Of a stretch of 64,000 bases of DNA, positions 35,052 to 44,506 are shown in pieces. Source of the stretch: Achromobacter pestifer (GTDB lineage: Bacteria > Pseudomonadota > Gammaproteobacteria > Burkholderiales > Burkholderiaceae_B); the NCBI RefSeq assembly GCF_902859625.1, contig NZ_CADIJX010000007.1, forward strand, positions 247,875 to 311,874, read 5' to 3'. How positions within the stretch are numbered: the stretch's first letter is position 1; each line of letters opens with the position of its first letter. Both the position numbers and the translations under genes were made by a program. A model generated the notes under the pieces. That model was not told the DNA's origin. It did not search any database and saw only the letters and a list, made by a program, of their open reading frames with translations.

Positions 35052-36248
35052 ATGAACAAGCAGAATCCGCTGACGCGACTCGCGTTGGCTGCCGCCTTGG
35101 CCGTGGCCGCGCAAGGCGCCTGGGCGCAGAGCGATATCAAGATCGGATACAACAGCGACATGTCCGCCAGCGGTTCGGCCGACTTTGGCGTGTCGGCGTT
35201 GTCAGGCGCACGGCAGGCCGCCGAGGAAATCAACGCCGCCGGCGGGGTGCTGGGCAGGAAGATCGTCATCGTCCCGCGCGATGACGTGGGTTCGCCGCCC
35301 AAGTCCATCCAGAACGCCAATGAACTCGTCGACAACGAGAAGGTCGTTGCCATGCTGGGGGGCGTGAACTCCGGCAACATGCTGGCCTGGCTGCACATCG
35401 TGCAGCAGAAGAAGATCCCGACCATCTCGCCGTCGGCCACGGCCACCGAGATCACCAATCGCTACAGCAAGGAACCGGCCAACTACATCTTCCGCGTGTC
35501 CATGCGGGACCTGGACCAGATCACGCTGTTGGCCGCTTACGCGGCGCGCGCCACGCAGAACAAGAAGATCGCCATCATCGCCGACACGACGGGCTATGGG
35601 CAGCAAGGCGCCAAGGACGCGGCCGCCGTGCTGCAATTGCACGGCATCACGCCGGTGGCCAACGAGAAATTTGGTCCGAAGGACACGGACATGAGCTCGC
35701 AGCTGAACAAGATCAAGGCCGCTGGCGCCGATACGCTGATCGTCTACGCGCTGGCGGATTCCAATGGCCACCTGATGCGCAGTCAGGAGAAGATCGCCTA
35801 TTACCCCGTCACGTTGGGTTCATGGTCGAATCTCAGCCCTCCGTTCTTGCGTATCGCCGGCCCGGAACTGGCGAAGAAGATGATCTTCTCCGCGTCCATC
35901 ACCGAAGACTCCACGCCGCAGTCCAAGGCGCTCTACGACACCATCATGAAGAAGGAGGGCAAGCTGCCCACCTACGTGTTCGCGGCGCATGCCTATGACT
36001 CGGTGAAGATCCTGGCGGCGGCCATGACGCAGGCCAAGTCCACCGATGGCGAAAAGGTTCAGCAGGCGCTTGAGAACCTGGGCAAGGTGGATGGCGTGAT
36101 CAAGAGCTATGCACCGGCGTTCACCAAGGCCAACCATGAGGCGCTGTCGTACAAGGACTTCCGCCTGGTGCGCTGGATCGACGGCAAGGTGGTGTCGGTG
36201 GACGACGCCGTGACGAAGGCGATCAAGCCTGAGGATCTGAAGCAATAG
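35052..36248 (+). CDS. HAAT-type periplasmic substrate-binding protein (copy 1)
   Basis: 398 residues with Sec signal ending AQGAWAQ. Mature start DIKIGYNSDMSASGSADFGV and GARQAAEEINAAGGVLG are Peripla_BP_6 features. It is very close to the protein at 40531 (long identical runs such as NSGNMLAWLHIVQQKKIPTI), so they are paralogues that probably share the single LivH/LivMG/LivF set at 41817-45229. It lies 129 bp after the E2 gene and is convergent with a LysR gene, so it may belong to either regulon. Confidence 0.9.
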   Translation: MNKQNPLTRLALAAALAVAAQGAWAQSDIKIGYNSDMSASGSADFGVSALSGARQAAEEINAAGGVLGRKIVIVPRDDVGSPPKSIQNANELVDNEKVVAMLGGVNSGNMLAWLHIVQQKKIPTISPSATATEITNRYSKEPANYIFRVSMRDLDQITLLAAYAARATQNKKIAIIADTTGYGQQGAKDAAAVLQLHGITPVANEKFGPKDTDMSSQLNKIKAAGADTLIVYALADSNGHLMRSQEKIAYYPVTLGSWSNLSPPFLRIAGPELAKKMIFSASITEDSTPQSKALYDTIMKKEGKLPTYVFAAHAYDSVKILAAAMTQAKSTDGEKVQQALENLGKVDGVIKSYAPAFTKANHEALSYKDFRLVRWIDGKVVSVDDAVTKAIKPEDLKQ

Positions 36249-36268
36249 CCAGGGCAACAAGACCGAAC

Positions 36269-36300
36269 CCGTGGCCAGGCCCTTCTAAGCCTGGCCACGG
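36269..36300. terminator. Bidirectional hairpin between convergent genes
   Basis: CCGTGGCCAGGC (36269-36280) and GCCTGGCCACGG (36289-36300) form a perfect 12-bp stem with an 8-nt loop. It overlaps the last codons and stop of the LysR gene and follows the binding-protein stop by 20 bp. There is no T run, but the stem is strong and well placed for both strands. Confidence 0.55.
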
Positions 36301-37175
36301 CCAAGGTGGTTGACGAAGAGCTTGGCAGCGGTGGGTAGCGAATCGAACGAGCGCACGCAGATCTGGATCTTGCGGCGTGCCCAGGGTTCGGACAGCGGGA
36401 TGATGCGCAGGTCGAACATGACCGAATAGCGGCGCGCGATGTCCAGCGGCAGCACGCCAATGCCCAGTCCCGAATTCACCATGAAGCACAGCGCGTCGAA
36501 ACCCGTGACCTGCACCTTGAGCCGGATGTTGCGCTTTTCGTCGGTGGCGGCGTTGGACAGGATGCGATTGATGGCGCTGCCCCGGTGCAGCCCGACAAAG
36601 TCGTGTTCCAGGGCGTCGGCGAAGCGGAAGCCGGGTTTGTCCCGCAACGGGTGGTCGGCGGGAACGACCAGCGCCAGCGTGTCTTCGCGGTAGGGGTAGA
36701 TCTCGACGTCATGGTCGGGCGCGGAGCCAGAAAAAATGCCCACGTCCGCGGCGTTCTCGGCCACTGACTTGATGATGGTGGACGTGATCTTTTCTTCCAG
36801 GTCCACCTGCACGTTCGGGTAGTCGTTCAGGAACAGCTTGATGTCTTGGGGCAGGAATTGCGTGATGGCGGAGATATTGGCGTAGACGCGGATGAAGCCG
36901 CGCAGGCCGCGCGAGTAATCGCGCATCTGCACGGCGATCTCGTCCAGCTCATGCAGCGCGCGGCGTGCCATGGTGGACAGTGCGATGCCGGCGGGCGTCG
37001 GGCGGATGCCCTTGTTGGTGCGGATCAGCAGCCGGATCTTCAGATTGTCTTCCAGCTCGCTGATGCGTTTGCTGATGGCCGCCGCGGCGATGTGTTCGTG
37101 TTCAGCTGCCGCCGCGATGGTGCCTTGTTCGACCACGCTGATGAAAAGCTTGAGGGAAGTGGGGTCTAAACGCAT
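36285..37175 (-). CDS. LysR family transcriptional regulator
   Basis: 296 residues from ATG 37175; longer in-frame starts exist but the family start (MRLDPTSLKLFISVVEQGTI) is here. HTH: AAAEHEHIAAAAISKRISEL. The effector domain contains GLGIGVLPLDIARR. It diverges from the aldehyde dehydrogenase operon at 37366 and the gap has a GCTATT/AATAGC dyad, so it probably activates 37366-48229 in response to the pathway substrate or an intermediate. Confidence 0.9.
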   Translation of the reverse strand: MRLDPTSLKLFISVVEQGTIAAAAEHEHIAAAAISKRISELEDNLKIRLLIRTNKGIRPTPAGIALSTMARRALHELDEIAVQMRDYSRGLRGFIRVYANISAITQFLPQDIKLFLNDYPNVQVDLEEKITSTIIKSVAENAADVGIFSGSAPDHDVEIYPYREDTLALVVPADHPLRDKPGFRFADALEHDFVGLHRGSAINRILSNAATDEKRNIRLKVQVTGFDALCFMVNSGLGIGVLPLDIARRYSVMFDLRIIPLSEPWARRKIQICVRSFDSLPTAAKLFVNHLGRGQA

Positions 37176-37287
37176 GGCGGCAGGCAAAGGCGGAAGGGGT
37201 GGTTCATTGTAGCCACCTGGCACCTGGCCATCGCGTTTGGCGATGGCGGCATCGTTAATGACTGCTATTGGGGTCGGCAAGCCCATT

Positions 37288-37308
37288 GCTATTCTCCCCA
37301 AAAATAGC
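37288..37308. promoter_or_regulatory. LysR-type dyad upstream of the aldehyde dehydrogenase gene
   Basis: GCTATT (37288-37293) and AATAGC (37303-37308) form a 6-bp inverted repeat 9 nt apart, fitting the T-N11-A LysR box. A further GCTATT copy lies at 37264-37269. The position midway between the divergent genes is typical. Confidence 0.5.
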
Positions 37309-37365
37309 GACCGGCCCGCTGGTTTGATCGGACGTCGCAAGAATGATGGATGGAGCAAGAAGACA

Positions 37366-38835
37366 ATGAATTTGCAGAATAGCCAGCTGCTGCGGCAGCA
37401 GGCGTACATTGGCGGCGCCTGGTGCGACGCCGACAATCAGGCCACCATCACGGTGCGCAACCCCTTTGACGCCAGCGTGCTCGGCACGGTGCCCAACCTG
37501 GGCCAGGCCGAGACGGCCCGTGCCATCGCGGCCGCCGATGCCGCGCTGCCGGCGTGGCGGGCCAAGACGGGCAAGGAACGTGGCGCCATCTTGCGCCGCT
37601 GGCACCAGCTGATCGAGGCCAACAGCGACGATCTGGCGCTGCTGCTGACGCTGGAACAAGGCAAGCCGCTGGCCGAGGCCCGGGGCGAACTGAACTATGC
37701 GTTGTCATTCGTGGACTGGTTCGCCGAGGAAGCCAAGCGGGTCTATGGCGACGTATTGCCGCAGACGCGCAGCGACCAGCGCATGCTGGCCATCCGCCAG
37801 CCCGTGGGCGTGTGCGCGGCCATCATCGCGTGGAATTTCCCGTCGGCGCTGGTGACGCGCAAGGTCAGCCCAGCGCTTGCCGCCGGCTGCACCGTGGTGC
37901 TCAAGCCGTCCGAACTGACGCCGTTCACCGCGCTGGCGCTGGCGTGGCTGGGCGAACAGGCTGGCATTCCACCGGGCGTGCTGAACGTGGTGATCGGCGA
38001 CCCCGTGCCCATCGGCACGGAGCTGACGCAGAACGCCACGGTGCGCAAGCTGACCTTCACCGGATCCACGCAGACCGGACGCCTGTTGATGCAGCAAAGC
38101 GCCTCCAACATCAAGAAGCTGTCGCTGGAACTGGGAGGCAACGCGCCTTTCATCGTGTTCGAGGACGCCGATCTGGACGAGGCCGTGCAGGGGCTGGTGC
38201 TGTCCAAGTTCCGCAATGCCGGCCAGACGTGTGTCTGCGCGAATCGGGTGTATTTGCACACCAGCGTGGCGGATGCCTTCAACGACAAGCTGCTGGCCGA
38301 GATGGGCCGCATGAAAGTGGGCGGGGGACTGGAAGCGGGCGTGACGCAAGGCCCGCTGATCGACCAGCGCGCGGTCGACAAGGTGACGCGCCTGGTGGCC
38401 GACGCCACCGCGCACGGCGCCACGTTGCGGGCAGGCGGCAAGTTGAGCCAGCCGGACACGCTGCTGTACGAACCGACGCTGCTGACGGGCATCACCGATG
38501 CCATGGAACTGGCGCACGAAGAGATCTTCGGGCCGGTGGTGGGCATCAGTACCTTCGACTCCGAGGCCGCCGTGCTGGCACGCGCCAACGACAGCGCCTC
38601 GGGATTGGCGGCGTATTTCTATACGGCCAATCTGGAACGTGTGTGGCGCATGATGGAAGGCTTGGAATACGGCATCGTGGGCGTCAACACCGGAGCGGTC
38701 TCCAACGAGGTTGGGCCGTTTGGCGGCATCAAGGAATCGGGCGTGGGCCGCGAAGGCTCGAAGTACGGCATCGAGGAATTCCTTGAAATCAAGTATGTGT
38801 GCCTGGCGGGCAAGTCGTTCAACGCGCCGCGCTAA
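37366..38835 (+). CDS. NAD(P)-dependent aldehyde dehydrogenase (succinate-semialdehyde dehydrogenase-like)
   Basis: 489 residues, standard ALDH length. Motifs: cofactor loop FTGSTQTGRLLM, catalytic Glu in LELGGNAPFIVFEDADLDEA and the catalytic cysteine in FRNAGQTCVCANRVYLH. PFGGIKESGVGREG at the C-terminus is typical of the GabD branch. It converts an aldehyde to a carboxylic acid, probably the product of the GMC enzyme encoded 17 bp downstream. First gene of the LysR-controlled operon. Confidence 0.92.
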   Translation: MNLQNSQLLRQQAYIGGAWCDADNQATITVRNPFDASVLGTVPNLGQAETARAIAAADAALPAWRAKTGKERGAILRRWHQLIEANSDDLALLLTLEQGKPLAEARGELNYALSFVDWFAEEAKRVYGDVLPQTRSDQRMLAIRQPVGVCAAIIAWNFPSALVTRKVSPALAAGCTVVLKPSELTPFTALALAWLGEQAGIPPGVLNVVIGDPVPIGTELTQNATVRKLTFTGSTQTGRLLMQQSASNIKKLSLELGGNAPFIVFEDADLDEAVQGLVLSKFRNAGQTCVCANRVYLHTSVADAFNDKLLAEMGRMKVGGGLEAGVTQGPLIDQRAVDKVTRLVADATAHGATLRAGGKLSQPDTLLYEPTLLTGITDAMELAHEEIFGPVVGISTFDSEAAVLARANDSASGLAAYFYTANLERVWRMMEGLEYGIVGVNTGAVSNEVGPFGGIKESGVGREGSKYGIEEFLEIKYVCLAGKSFNAPR

Positions 38836-38852
38836 CCCCTCGGGATACTGAC

Positions 38853-40487
38853 ATGAGCCAAGCACAGCAAGCGTCCCTGCGGGATGCCGACACGTTCGAT
38901 TATGTGATCGTCGGTTCCGGCGCGGCCGGGGCCATCCTGGCCAACCGCCTGTCTGCCGGCGGCGCGACGGTTTGCGTGCTGGAGGCAGGGCCGCCGGATA
39001 ACAGCCCGTTCCTGCACATCCCGGCCGGTTTCATCAAGGCCGTGTTCAACAAGAAGTACGCCTGGCAGTTTTCAAGCGAAGGAACCGAGCAGACCAACGG
39101 CCGGCGCGTGCCGATTCCGCAGGGCCGCACGCTGGGTGGCTCAACCTCGATCAATGGCCTGGTCTATAACCGGGGCCAGGCGGCCGACTTCGATCACTGG
39201 GCCAGCCTAGGCAACCCGGGCTGGTCGTACGCCGACGTGTTGCCATACTTCAAGTCCATGGAGCGCCGGGTGGGCGGCGACGACCGCTACCGCGGCCGCC
39301 AGGGCGAACTGCCCGTCACGGACATCGACTGGATCCATCCGTTGTGCGAGGCCTTCATCGCCGGCGCGGTGGAGCAGGGCATTCCGCGTAATCCCGATTA
39401 CAACGGCGCCGAGCAGGCAGGCGTGGGCTATTTTCAGCGCACCATCAGCAACGGTTGGCGCATGAGTACGGCGAAGTGCTTCCTGAAGCCCGCGATGGCG
39501 CGCAAGAACCTGGATGTGCGCACCTATGCGCACGCCACCCGCATATTGTTCGACGGCGCGCGCGCCGTGGGCGTGGCCTATTGCCATCCCGCGCATCCTG
39601 CCCGGGTGCGCAGCGTGCGCGCCAAGCGTGAAGTCATCGTGGCCTGCGGCGCGATCAACACGCCCAAGCTCTTGCAACTGTCTGGCCTGGGGCCGGCTGA
39701 GTTGCTGCGCCAGCACGGCATTCCGGTCGTGTGCGATCTGCCGGGCGTGGGTGAAAACCTCAGCGACCACTATTCCGTGCGCATCGTGGCGCGCGTGAAG
39801 AACAGCCAGACCATGAACGAACTGGTCAAGGGCCTGAACCTGGCCGGCCAGATCAGCCGCTGGCTGTTGAAGCGGCCCAGCATCATGGCGCTGAGCCCGT
39901 CGCTGTTGCATTACTTCTGGAAGTCGTCGCCGGAGCTCACCGCGCCCGACTTGCAAGGCGTGTTCACGCCCGCCAGCTACAAGGAAGGCTATGTCGGCCT
40001 GCTGGACGATTTCCCGGGCATGACCGCAGGCGTCTGGCAACACCGCCCGGACAGCCGTGGGCAGGTTCGCATCCAGTCTTCGGACCCGCTGCAAGACCCG
40101 CTCATCCTGGCCAACTATCTGACGGATGAACGCGACCAGGCGACCCTGGTTCGCGGCATCCGGCTGGCTCGCCGGTTGTTGCAGTCGCAGGCGCTGGCGC
40201 CGTACTTCGAGAGCGAGGCGCTGCCCGGCCCGCTGTGCGAATCCGATTCCGAACTGCTGGATTTCGCGCGCCGCTTCGGCGTGTCGTCCTATCACGTCAA
40301 CGGCACGGCCCGCATGGGCCCGTCGGACGACAAGTATGCCGTGGTGGATGCGCAGCTGCGCGTGCATGGCGTGCAGAACCTGCGCGTGATCGATTCGTCG
40401 GTCATGCCTTCCATGCCGTCGGCAAACATTTGCGCCGCCACGATGATGATCGGCAACAAGGCGGCAGACCTGATCAGGAATTCCTGA
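38853..40487 (+). CDS. GMC family FAD-dependent alcohol dehydrogenase (choline dehydrogenase-like)
   Basis: 544 residues. The FAD motif YVIVGSGAAGAILANRLSAG starts near residue 17, the GMC signature is GRTLGGSTSINGLVYNRGQ, and VSSYHVNGTARMG with ICAATMMIGNKAADLI carries the active-site His and C-terminal fold. The family oxidises primary alcohols to aldehydes with electrons passed to quinone or oxygen. There is no signal peptide. Paired with the aldehyde dehydrogenase it would take a primary alcohol to the acid. Substrate inferred only from neighbours. Confidence 0.92.
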   Translation: MSQAQQASLRDADTFDYVIVGSGAAGAILANRLSAGGATVCVLEAGPPDNSPFLHIPAGFIKAVFNKKYAWQFSSEGTEQTNGRRVPIPQGRTLGGSTSINGLVYNRGQAADFDHWASLGNPGWSYADVLPYFKSMERRVGGDDRYRGRQGELPVTDIDWIHPLCEAFIAGAVEQGIPRNPDYNGAEQAGVGYFQRTISNGWRMSTAKCFLKPAMARKNLDVRTYAHATRILFDGARAVGVAYCHPAHPARVRSVRAKREVIVACGAINTPKLLQLSGLGPAELLRQHGIPVVCDLPGVGENLSDHYSVRIVARVKNSQTMNELVKGLNLAGQISRWLLKRPSIMALSPSLLHYFWKSSPELTAPDLQGVFTPASYKEGYVGLLDDFPGMTAGVWQHRPDSRGQVRIQSSDPLQDPLILANYLTDERDQATLVRGIRLARRLLQSQALAPYFESEALPGPLCESDSELLDFARRFGVSSYHVNGTARMGPSDDKYAVVDAQLRVHGVQNLRVIDSSVMPSMPSANICAATMMIGNKAADLIRNS

Positions 40488-40530
40488 AAACCCAAGATGT
40501 GGTCACTTGAGTGATCCGTTAGGAGACAAC

Positions 40531-41733
40531 GTGTATATCAAGCATTTTCCCAAGGCCATGCAGGCTCTGCTGCTGTCGGCGGCGCTGACGGGCGCCAGTG
40601 GCGCCGCGCTCGCTGACGACATCAAGATTGGTTTCAACAGCGATATGTCGGCCACCGGTTCGGCGGACTTTGGCATATCGGCCCTGGCCGGTGCACGCCA
40701 GGCCGCGGATGACCTGAACGCCGCGGGCGGCGTGCTGGGCAAGAAGGTCGTCATCGTCGAACGCGATGACGTCGGTGCGCCACCCAAGGCCATTCAGAAC
40801 ACCAACGAGCTGGTCGACAACGTCAAGGTCAACGCCATGCTGGGCGGCGTGAATTCCGGCAACATGCTGGCGTGGCTGCACATCGTGCAGCAGAAGAAGA
40901 TCCCGACGATCTCGCCGGTGGCCACGGCTACTGACATCACCGGCCGCTATGCCAAGACGCCGCCGAACTACGTGTTCCGCGTGTCCATGCGCGACCGCGA
41001 CCAGATCGCGCTCTTGGCGGCCTATGCGTCGCGCGCCAGCAAGTCGGGCAAGATCGCGATCATCGCCGACACCACCGGCTACGGCCAGCAGGGCGCAAAG
41101 GATGCGCTGGAAATCCTGGCGCTGCACAAGATCACGCCGGTCGCCAACGAGAAGTTCGGTCCCAAGGACACGGACATGAGCTCGCAGCTGAACAAGATCA
41201 AGGCGTCGGGCGCGGACACGTTGATCGTCTACGCGCTGGCCGATTCCAACGCGCACGTCATGCGCAGCCTGGAGAAGATCAATTATTTCCCGACGACGCT
41301 GGCGTCCTGGGCCAACCTGAGCTCGCCGTTCCTGCGCATTGCAGGCCCGGAACTGGCTGGCAAGATGATCTTCACGGCATCGATCACCGAAGATTCCTCG
41401 AAGGAGTCCAAGGCGCTGTACGACACGCTGATGAAGCGTGATGGCCGGGTGCCGACCTATGTGATGGCTGCGCAAGCCTATGACTCGGTCAAGCTGATCG
41501 CCGCGGCCATGGAACAGGCCAAGTCGACCGAGGGCCCGGCGGTGCAGGCGGCCTTGCAGCAGCTGTCGCAAGCGCAGGGCGTGATCAAGCAGTATCAGCA
41601 GCCGTTCTCGGCCGACAACCACGAAGCGCTGTCGGTCAAGGACTTCCGCCTGGTGCGCTGGATCGACGGCAAGGTGGTGACGGTGGACGACGAGGTCACT
41701 CGCGCCATCAAGCCGGAAGACCTGAAGCTGTAA
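40531..41733 (+). CDS. HAAT-type periplasmic substrate-binding protein (copy 2)
   Basis: 400 residues from a GTG start at 40531, chosen because AGGAG lies 5 nt upstream; a TTG at 40507 is in frame but has no ribosome site. Signal peptide ends GAALA. The mature sequence DIKIGFNSDMSATGSADFGI parallels the protein at 35052 over its whole length, to the shared C-terminus (AIKPEDLK). It directly precedes livH and is the primary receptor of this transporter. Confidence 0.9.
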   Translation: MYIKHFPKAMQALLLSAALTGASGAALADDIKIGFNSDMSATGSADFGISALAGARQAADDLNAAGGVLGKKVVIVERDDVGAPPKAIQNTNELVDNVKVNAMLGGVNSGNMLAWLHIVQQKKIPTISPVATATDITGRYAKTPPNYVFRVSMRDRDQIALLAAYASRASKSGKIAIIADTTGYGQQGAKDALEILALHKITPVANEKFGPKDTDMSSQLNKIKASGADTLIVYALADSNAHVMRSLEKINYFPTTLASWANLSSPFLRIAGPELAGKMIFTASITEDSSKESKALYDTLMKRDGRVPTYVMAAQAYDSVKLIAAAMEQAKSTEGPAVQAALQQLSQAQGVIKQYQQPFSADNHEALSVKDFRLVRWIDGKVVTVDDEVTRAIKPEDLKL

Positions 41734-41816
41734 GCGCGTCGGGTAGCGGTAAATCAAGGATCTCTCCTCCGTGGCGCGCAGCGCTTCGGGGGAGTCGTCA
41801 AAAGGGGGCCTCCAGC

Positions 41817-42731
41817 ATGCAAATACTACAAGCCATATTGAGTGGATTGGCCATGGGCAGCGTCTATGCCCTGGTCGCGTTCGGGTTCAGCATCACGTAC
41901 ACCACGACCAAGACGTTCAACTTCGGCCAGGGCGCGTTCCTGGCCCTGGCCAGCCTGATCGGCATCAGCGCGATCCTGCTGGTCACGCAGGGCAAGTTGA
42001 TCGGCTTTCCCAACCCGGAGGACGTGACCTGGGGATCGTTCCTGTTCGCGCTGCTGGCGGCCATGCTGGTGCTGGGGTTGCTGGGGTTCGTGCTGTACAT
42101 CACCGCCATCAAGCATTTCGTGGGCGAAGCGGGCCTGTCATGGGTGATGAGCACGATCGGCTTTGGCATCATCATCCAGAACCTGGCGTTGCTGATCTGG
42201 GGCCCGGCGCCCATCGCCGTGGCATCGCCGCTGGGCGAAGGCATCATCACCATTTTCGGCACCGGCGTGCGGCCGCAAGAGATCCTGGTGTTTGGCACCA
42301 CGCTGGTCCTGATGATCGTGTTCGACTGGGCGCTGCACAAGACCAAGATGGGCAAGGCGGTGCGCGCCGTGGCGTTCAGCAAGTCCACCGCCAGCCTGAT
42401 GGGCATCAACGCGAATGCGGTGGCGGTGGCGGTGTTCGTCATCAGTTCGGCGCTGGCCGCGATTGCCGGCGTGATGATCGCGCCGATCGCAACGGCGTCG
42501 GTGTTCGTGGGCACGCTGCTGTCGCTCAAGGCGTTTTCCGCCGCCATCCTGGGGGGCTTGGAAAACCCGCGTGGCTGCATCTTCGGAGGCTTCCTGATCG
42601 GGCTGCTGGAGTCGCTGATCGGCCTTTGGTATTCGAACCTGCGTGAGATAGCCGTGTTCGCGTTGATCATCGTCGTGCTGTATTTCCGCCCGGCGGGCAT
42701 CCTCGGCCGTGTGCATGCGGAGAAAGTATGA
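41817..42731 (+). CDS. HAAT ABC permease, LivH type
   Basis: 304 residues, eight or so helices. ILSGLAMGSVYALVAFGFSI and YTTTKTFNFGQGAFLALASL are LivH signatures. The C-terminal FSAAILGGLENPRGCIFGGF matches the family coupling region. The stop overlaps the next start by 4 bp. It forms the channel with the LivM half of the following fusion protein. Confidence 0.92.
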   Translation: MQILQAILSGLAMGSVYALVAFGFSITYTTTKTFNFGQGAFLALASLIGISAILLVTQGKLIGFPNPEDVTWGSFLFALLAAMLVLGLLGFVLYITAIKHFVGEAGLSWVMSTIGFGIIIQNLALLIWGPAPIAVASPLGEGIITIFGTGVRPQEILVFGTTLVLMIVFDWALHKTKMGKAVRAVAFSKSTASLMGINANAVAVAVFVISSALAAIAGVMIAPIATASVFVGTLLSLKAFSAAILGGLENPRGCIFGGFLIGLLESLIGLWYSNLREIAVFALIIVVLYFRPAGILGRVHAEKV

Positions 42732-44497
42732 ACCTGTCCAAACTCCTCATTCCGATCGTCATCGCGGTCCTGGCCGTGGGCTTCGCCTATTCGGGGCTGA
42801 ATGACTTCTATTTGCTGATCCTGTTCAACATCGGGGTCTATTACATCGCGGCCACGGGCTTCAATATTCTGGTTGGCCAGACCGGCCAGAAGTCGCTGGG
42901 CCACGCCGGCCTGTTCGGCGTGGGCGCCTACACCGTGGCGCTGCTGACGGTGAACTATCAAGTCAATCCGTGGCTGGCGCTGCTGTGCGCGGCAGGCGTG
43001 TCTGCCGTCTTCGGCGTGGCCATCGCCATTCCGGCGCTGAAGGTCAAGGGCCCCAGCCTGGCCATGGTCACCATCGCCTTTGGCCTGTTGATTGAAAAAA
43101 TCGTGTCCGAATGGACGGATGTGTTCAAGGGCCAGGAAGGCTTCTACGGCATCACCGGGCTGACCTTCAACGGGGCCACGCTGGACAGCCGCCAGTGGGT
43201 GGTCGTGGTGGTGTTGATTGGCCTGGCGTTGCATGCGATGACGTCCTTGCTGCTGAACGGCCGCTTCGGCCGTGGCTTTGCCGCCGTGCGCACCTCCGAG
43301 ATCGCGGCGGAAAGCGTGGGCATCAGCGTGTATCGCTTCAAGATCCTGGCGTTCGCGATCAGCGCGATCACCTGCGGCATCGCAGGCGGCCTGGTGGCGC
43401 AGCAGAACCAGTACATCAACTCGGATTTCGTCAATTTCAACCTGTCGGTGTTCTTCCTGGTGGTGGTGCTGTTCGGCGGCCGCACGCCGGTGGGCTCGTT
43501 CCTGGGCGCGGTGGTGCTGACGGTGCTGGACGCCATGCTGGCGCGCTGGCCGGAAGTGCAGCATTTCGCCTATGGCCTGATCCTGCTGTTTGCGCTGTAT
43601 GCCATGCCGGAAGGCCTGGCAGGCCTGCTGCGCCGAGTGCTGCCCCAACGTGGCCAGCGTGACGCGCTGGCGCAGGGCGCGTCGGCGGCAGAATGGACGC
43701 CCGAGCGCGCTGTGACGAAAACCAAGGGCGCTGCGGGCTCCTTCCTGGAAGTGAAGGATCTGTACAAGGCCTTTGGCGGCGTGATTCCGACGAACAAGGT
43801 GTCGTTCTCGTTGGAGCAGGGTTCGATCGTGTCGCTGATCGGTCCCAACGGCGCCGGCAAGACCACGACGCTGAACCTGTTGTCCGGCCTGGTTGCGCCG
43901 GATGCGGGCAGCATTCGCTTCAAGAACCGCCAGATGGTGGGCCTGTCGGCCAACGAAATCGCGGCCTCCGGCATAGGCCGCACGTTCCAGAACCTGAAAC
44001 TGTTCGACGGACTGACGGCGCTGGAAAACGTGATGGTGGGTTTCTATCGCGTGCAGAAGTCCGGCTTTTTCTCGAACCTGCTGGGCCTGCCGGCCAGCCT
44101 GCGGGAAGAGCGCCGCATGCGGCAGGAGGCCTTTGCCATCCTGAAGTTCTTCGATCTGGATCGTTACGCGGACGACGCCGCCAACAGCTTGCCGTATGGC
44201 TTGCAACGGCGGCTTGAGATCGCGCGGGCGGTGGCCGCCATGCCTGACCTGTTGCTGCTGGACGAGCCGGCGGCTGGCCTGAACCCAGCCGAGACCGACC
44301 AGCTGACCGACCTGATCGTGAAACTCAAGAACATGGGCCTGACCATTCTGCTGATCGAGCATCACATGGATCTGGTGATGGCGATTTCGGACCATATCGT
44401 CGTGCTGGACTATGGCGTGAAGATCGCCTCCGGCCTGCCGAACCACATTCAGGAGAATCCGAAAGTGATCGAAGCCTACCTGGGCGCGCCCGCATAG
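42728..44497 (+). CDS. LivM-LivG fusion: HAAT permease joined to ATPase
   Basis: 589 residues. Residues 1 to about 310 are a LivM permease (NILVGQTGQKSLGHAGLFGV, RTSEIAAESVGISVYRFKIL). After a linker of about 25 residues comes a LivG ATPase: Walker A GPNGAGKTTTLNLLSG near residue 372, Q-loop RTFQNLKLF, signature LPYGLQRRLEIARAV, Walker B LLLLDEPAAGLNP and LIEHHMDLVM. Separate livM and livG genes are the norm in this family; the reading frame is continuous, so this is a genuine fusion rather than a frameshift. Confidence 0.92.
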   Translation: MNLSKLLIPIVIAVLAVGFAYSGLNDFYLLILFNIGVYYIAATGFNILVGQTGQKSLGHAGLFGVGAYTVALLTVNYQVNPWLALLCAAGVSAVFGVAIAIPALKVKGPSLAMVTIAFGLLIEKIVSEWTDVFKGQEGFYGITGLTFNGATLDSRQWVVVVVLIGLALHAMTSLLLNGRFGRGFAAVRTSEIAAESVGISVYRFKILAFAISAITCGIAGGLVAQQNQYINSDFVNFNLSVFFLVVVLFGGRTPVGSFLGAVVLTVLDAMLARWPEVQHFAYGLILLFALYAMPEGLAGLLRRVLPQRGQRDALAQGASAAEWTPERAVTKTKGAAGSFLEVKDLYKAFGGVIPTNKVSFSLEQGSIVSLIGPNGAGKTTTLNLLSGLVAPDAGSIRFKNRQMVGLSANEIAASGIGRTFQNLKLFDGLTALENVMVGFYRVQKSGFFSNLLGLPASLREERRMRQEAFAILKFFDLDRYADDAANSLPYGLQRRLEIARAVAAMPDLLLLDEPAAGLNPAETDQLTDLIVKLKNMGLTILLIEHHMDLVMAISDHIVVLDYGVKIASGLPNHIQENPKVIEAYLGAPA

Positions 44498-44506
44498 GAG
44501 ACCACC

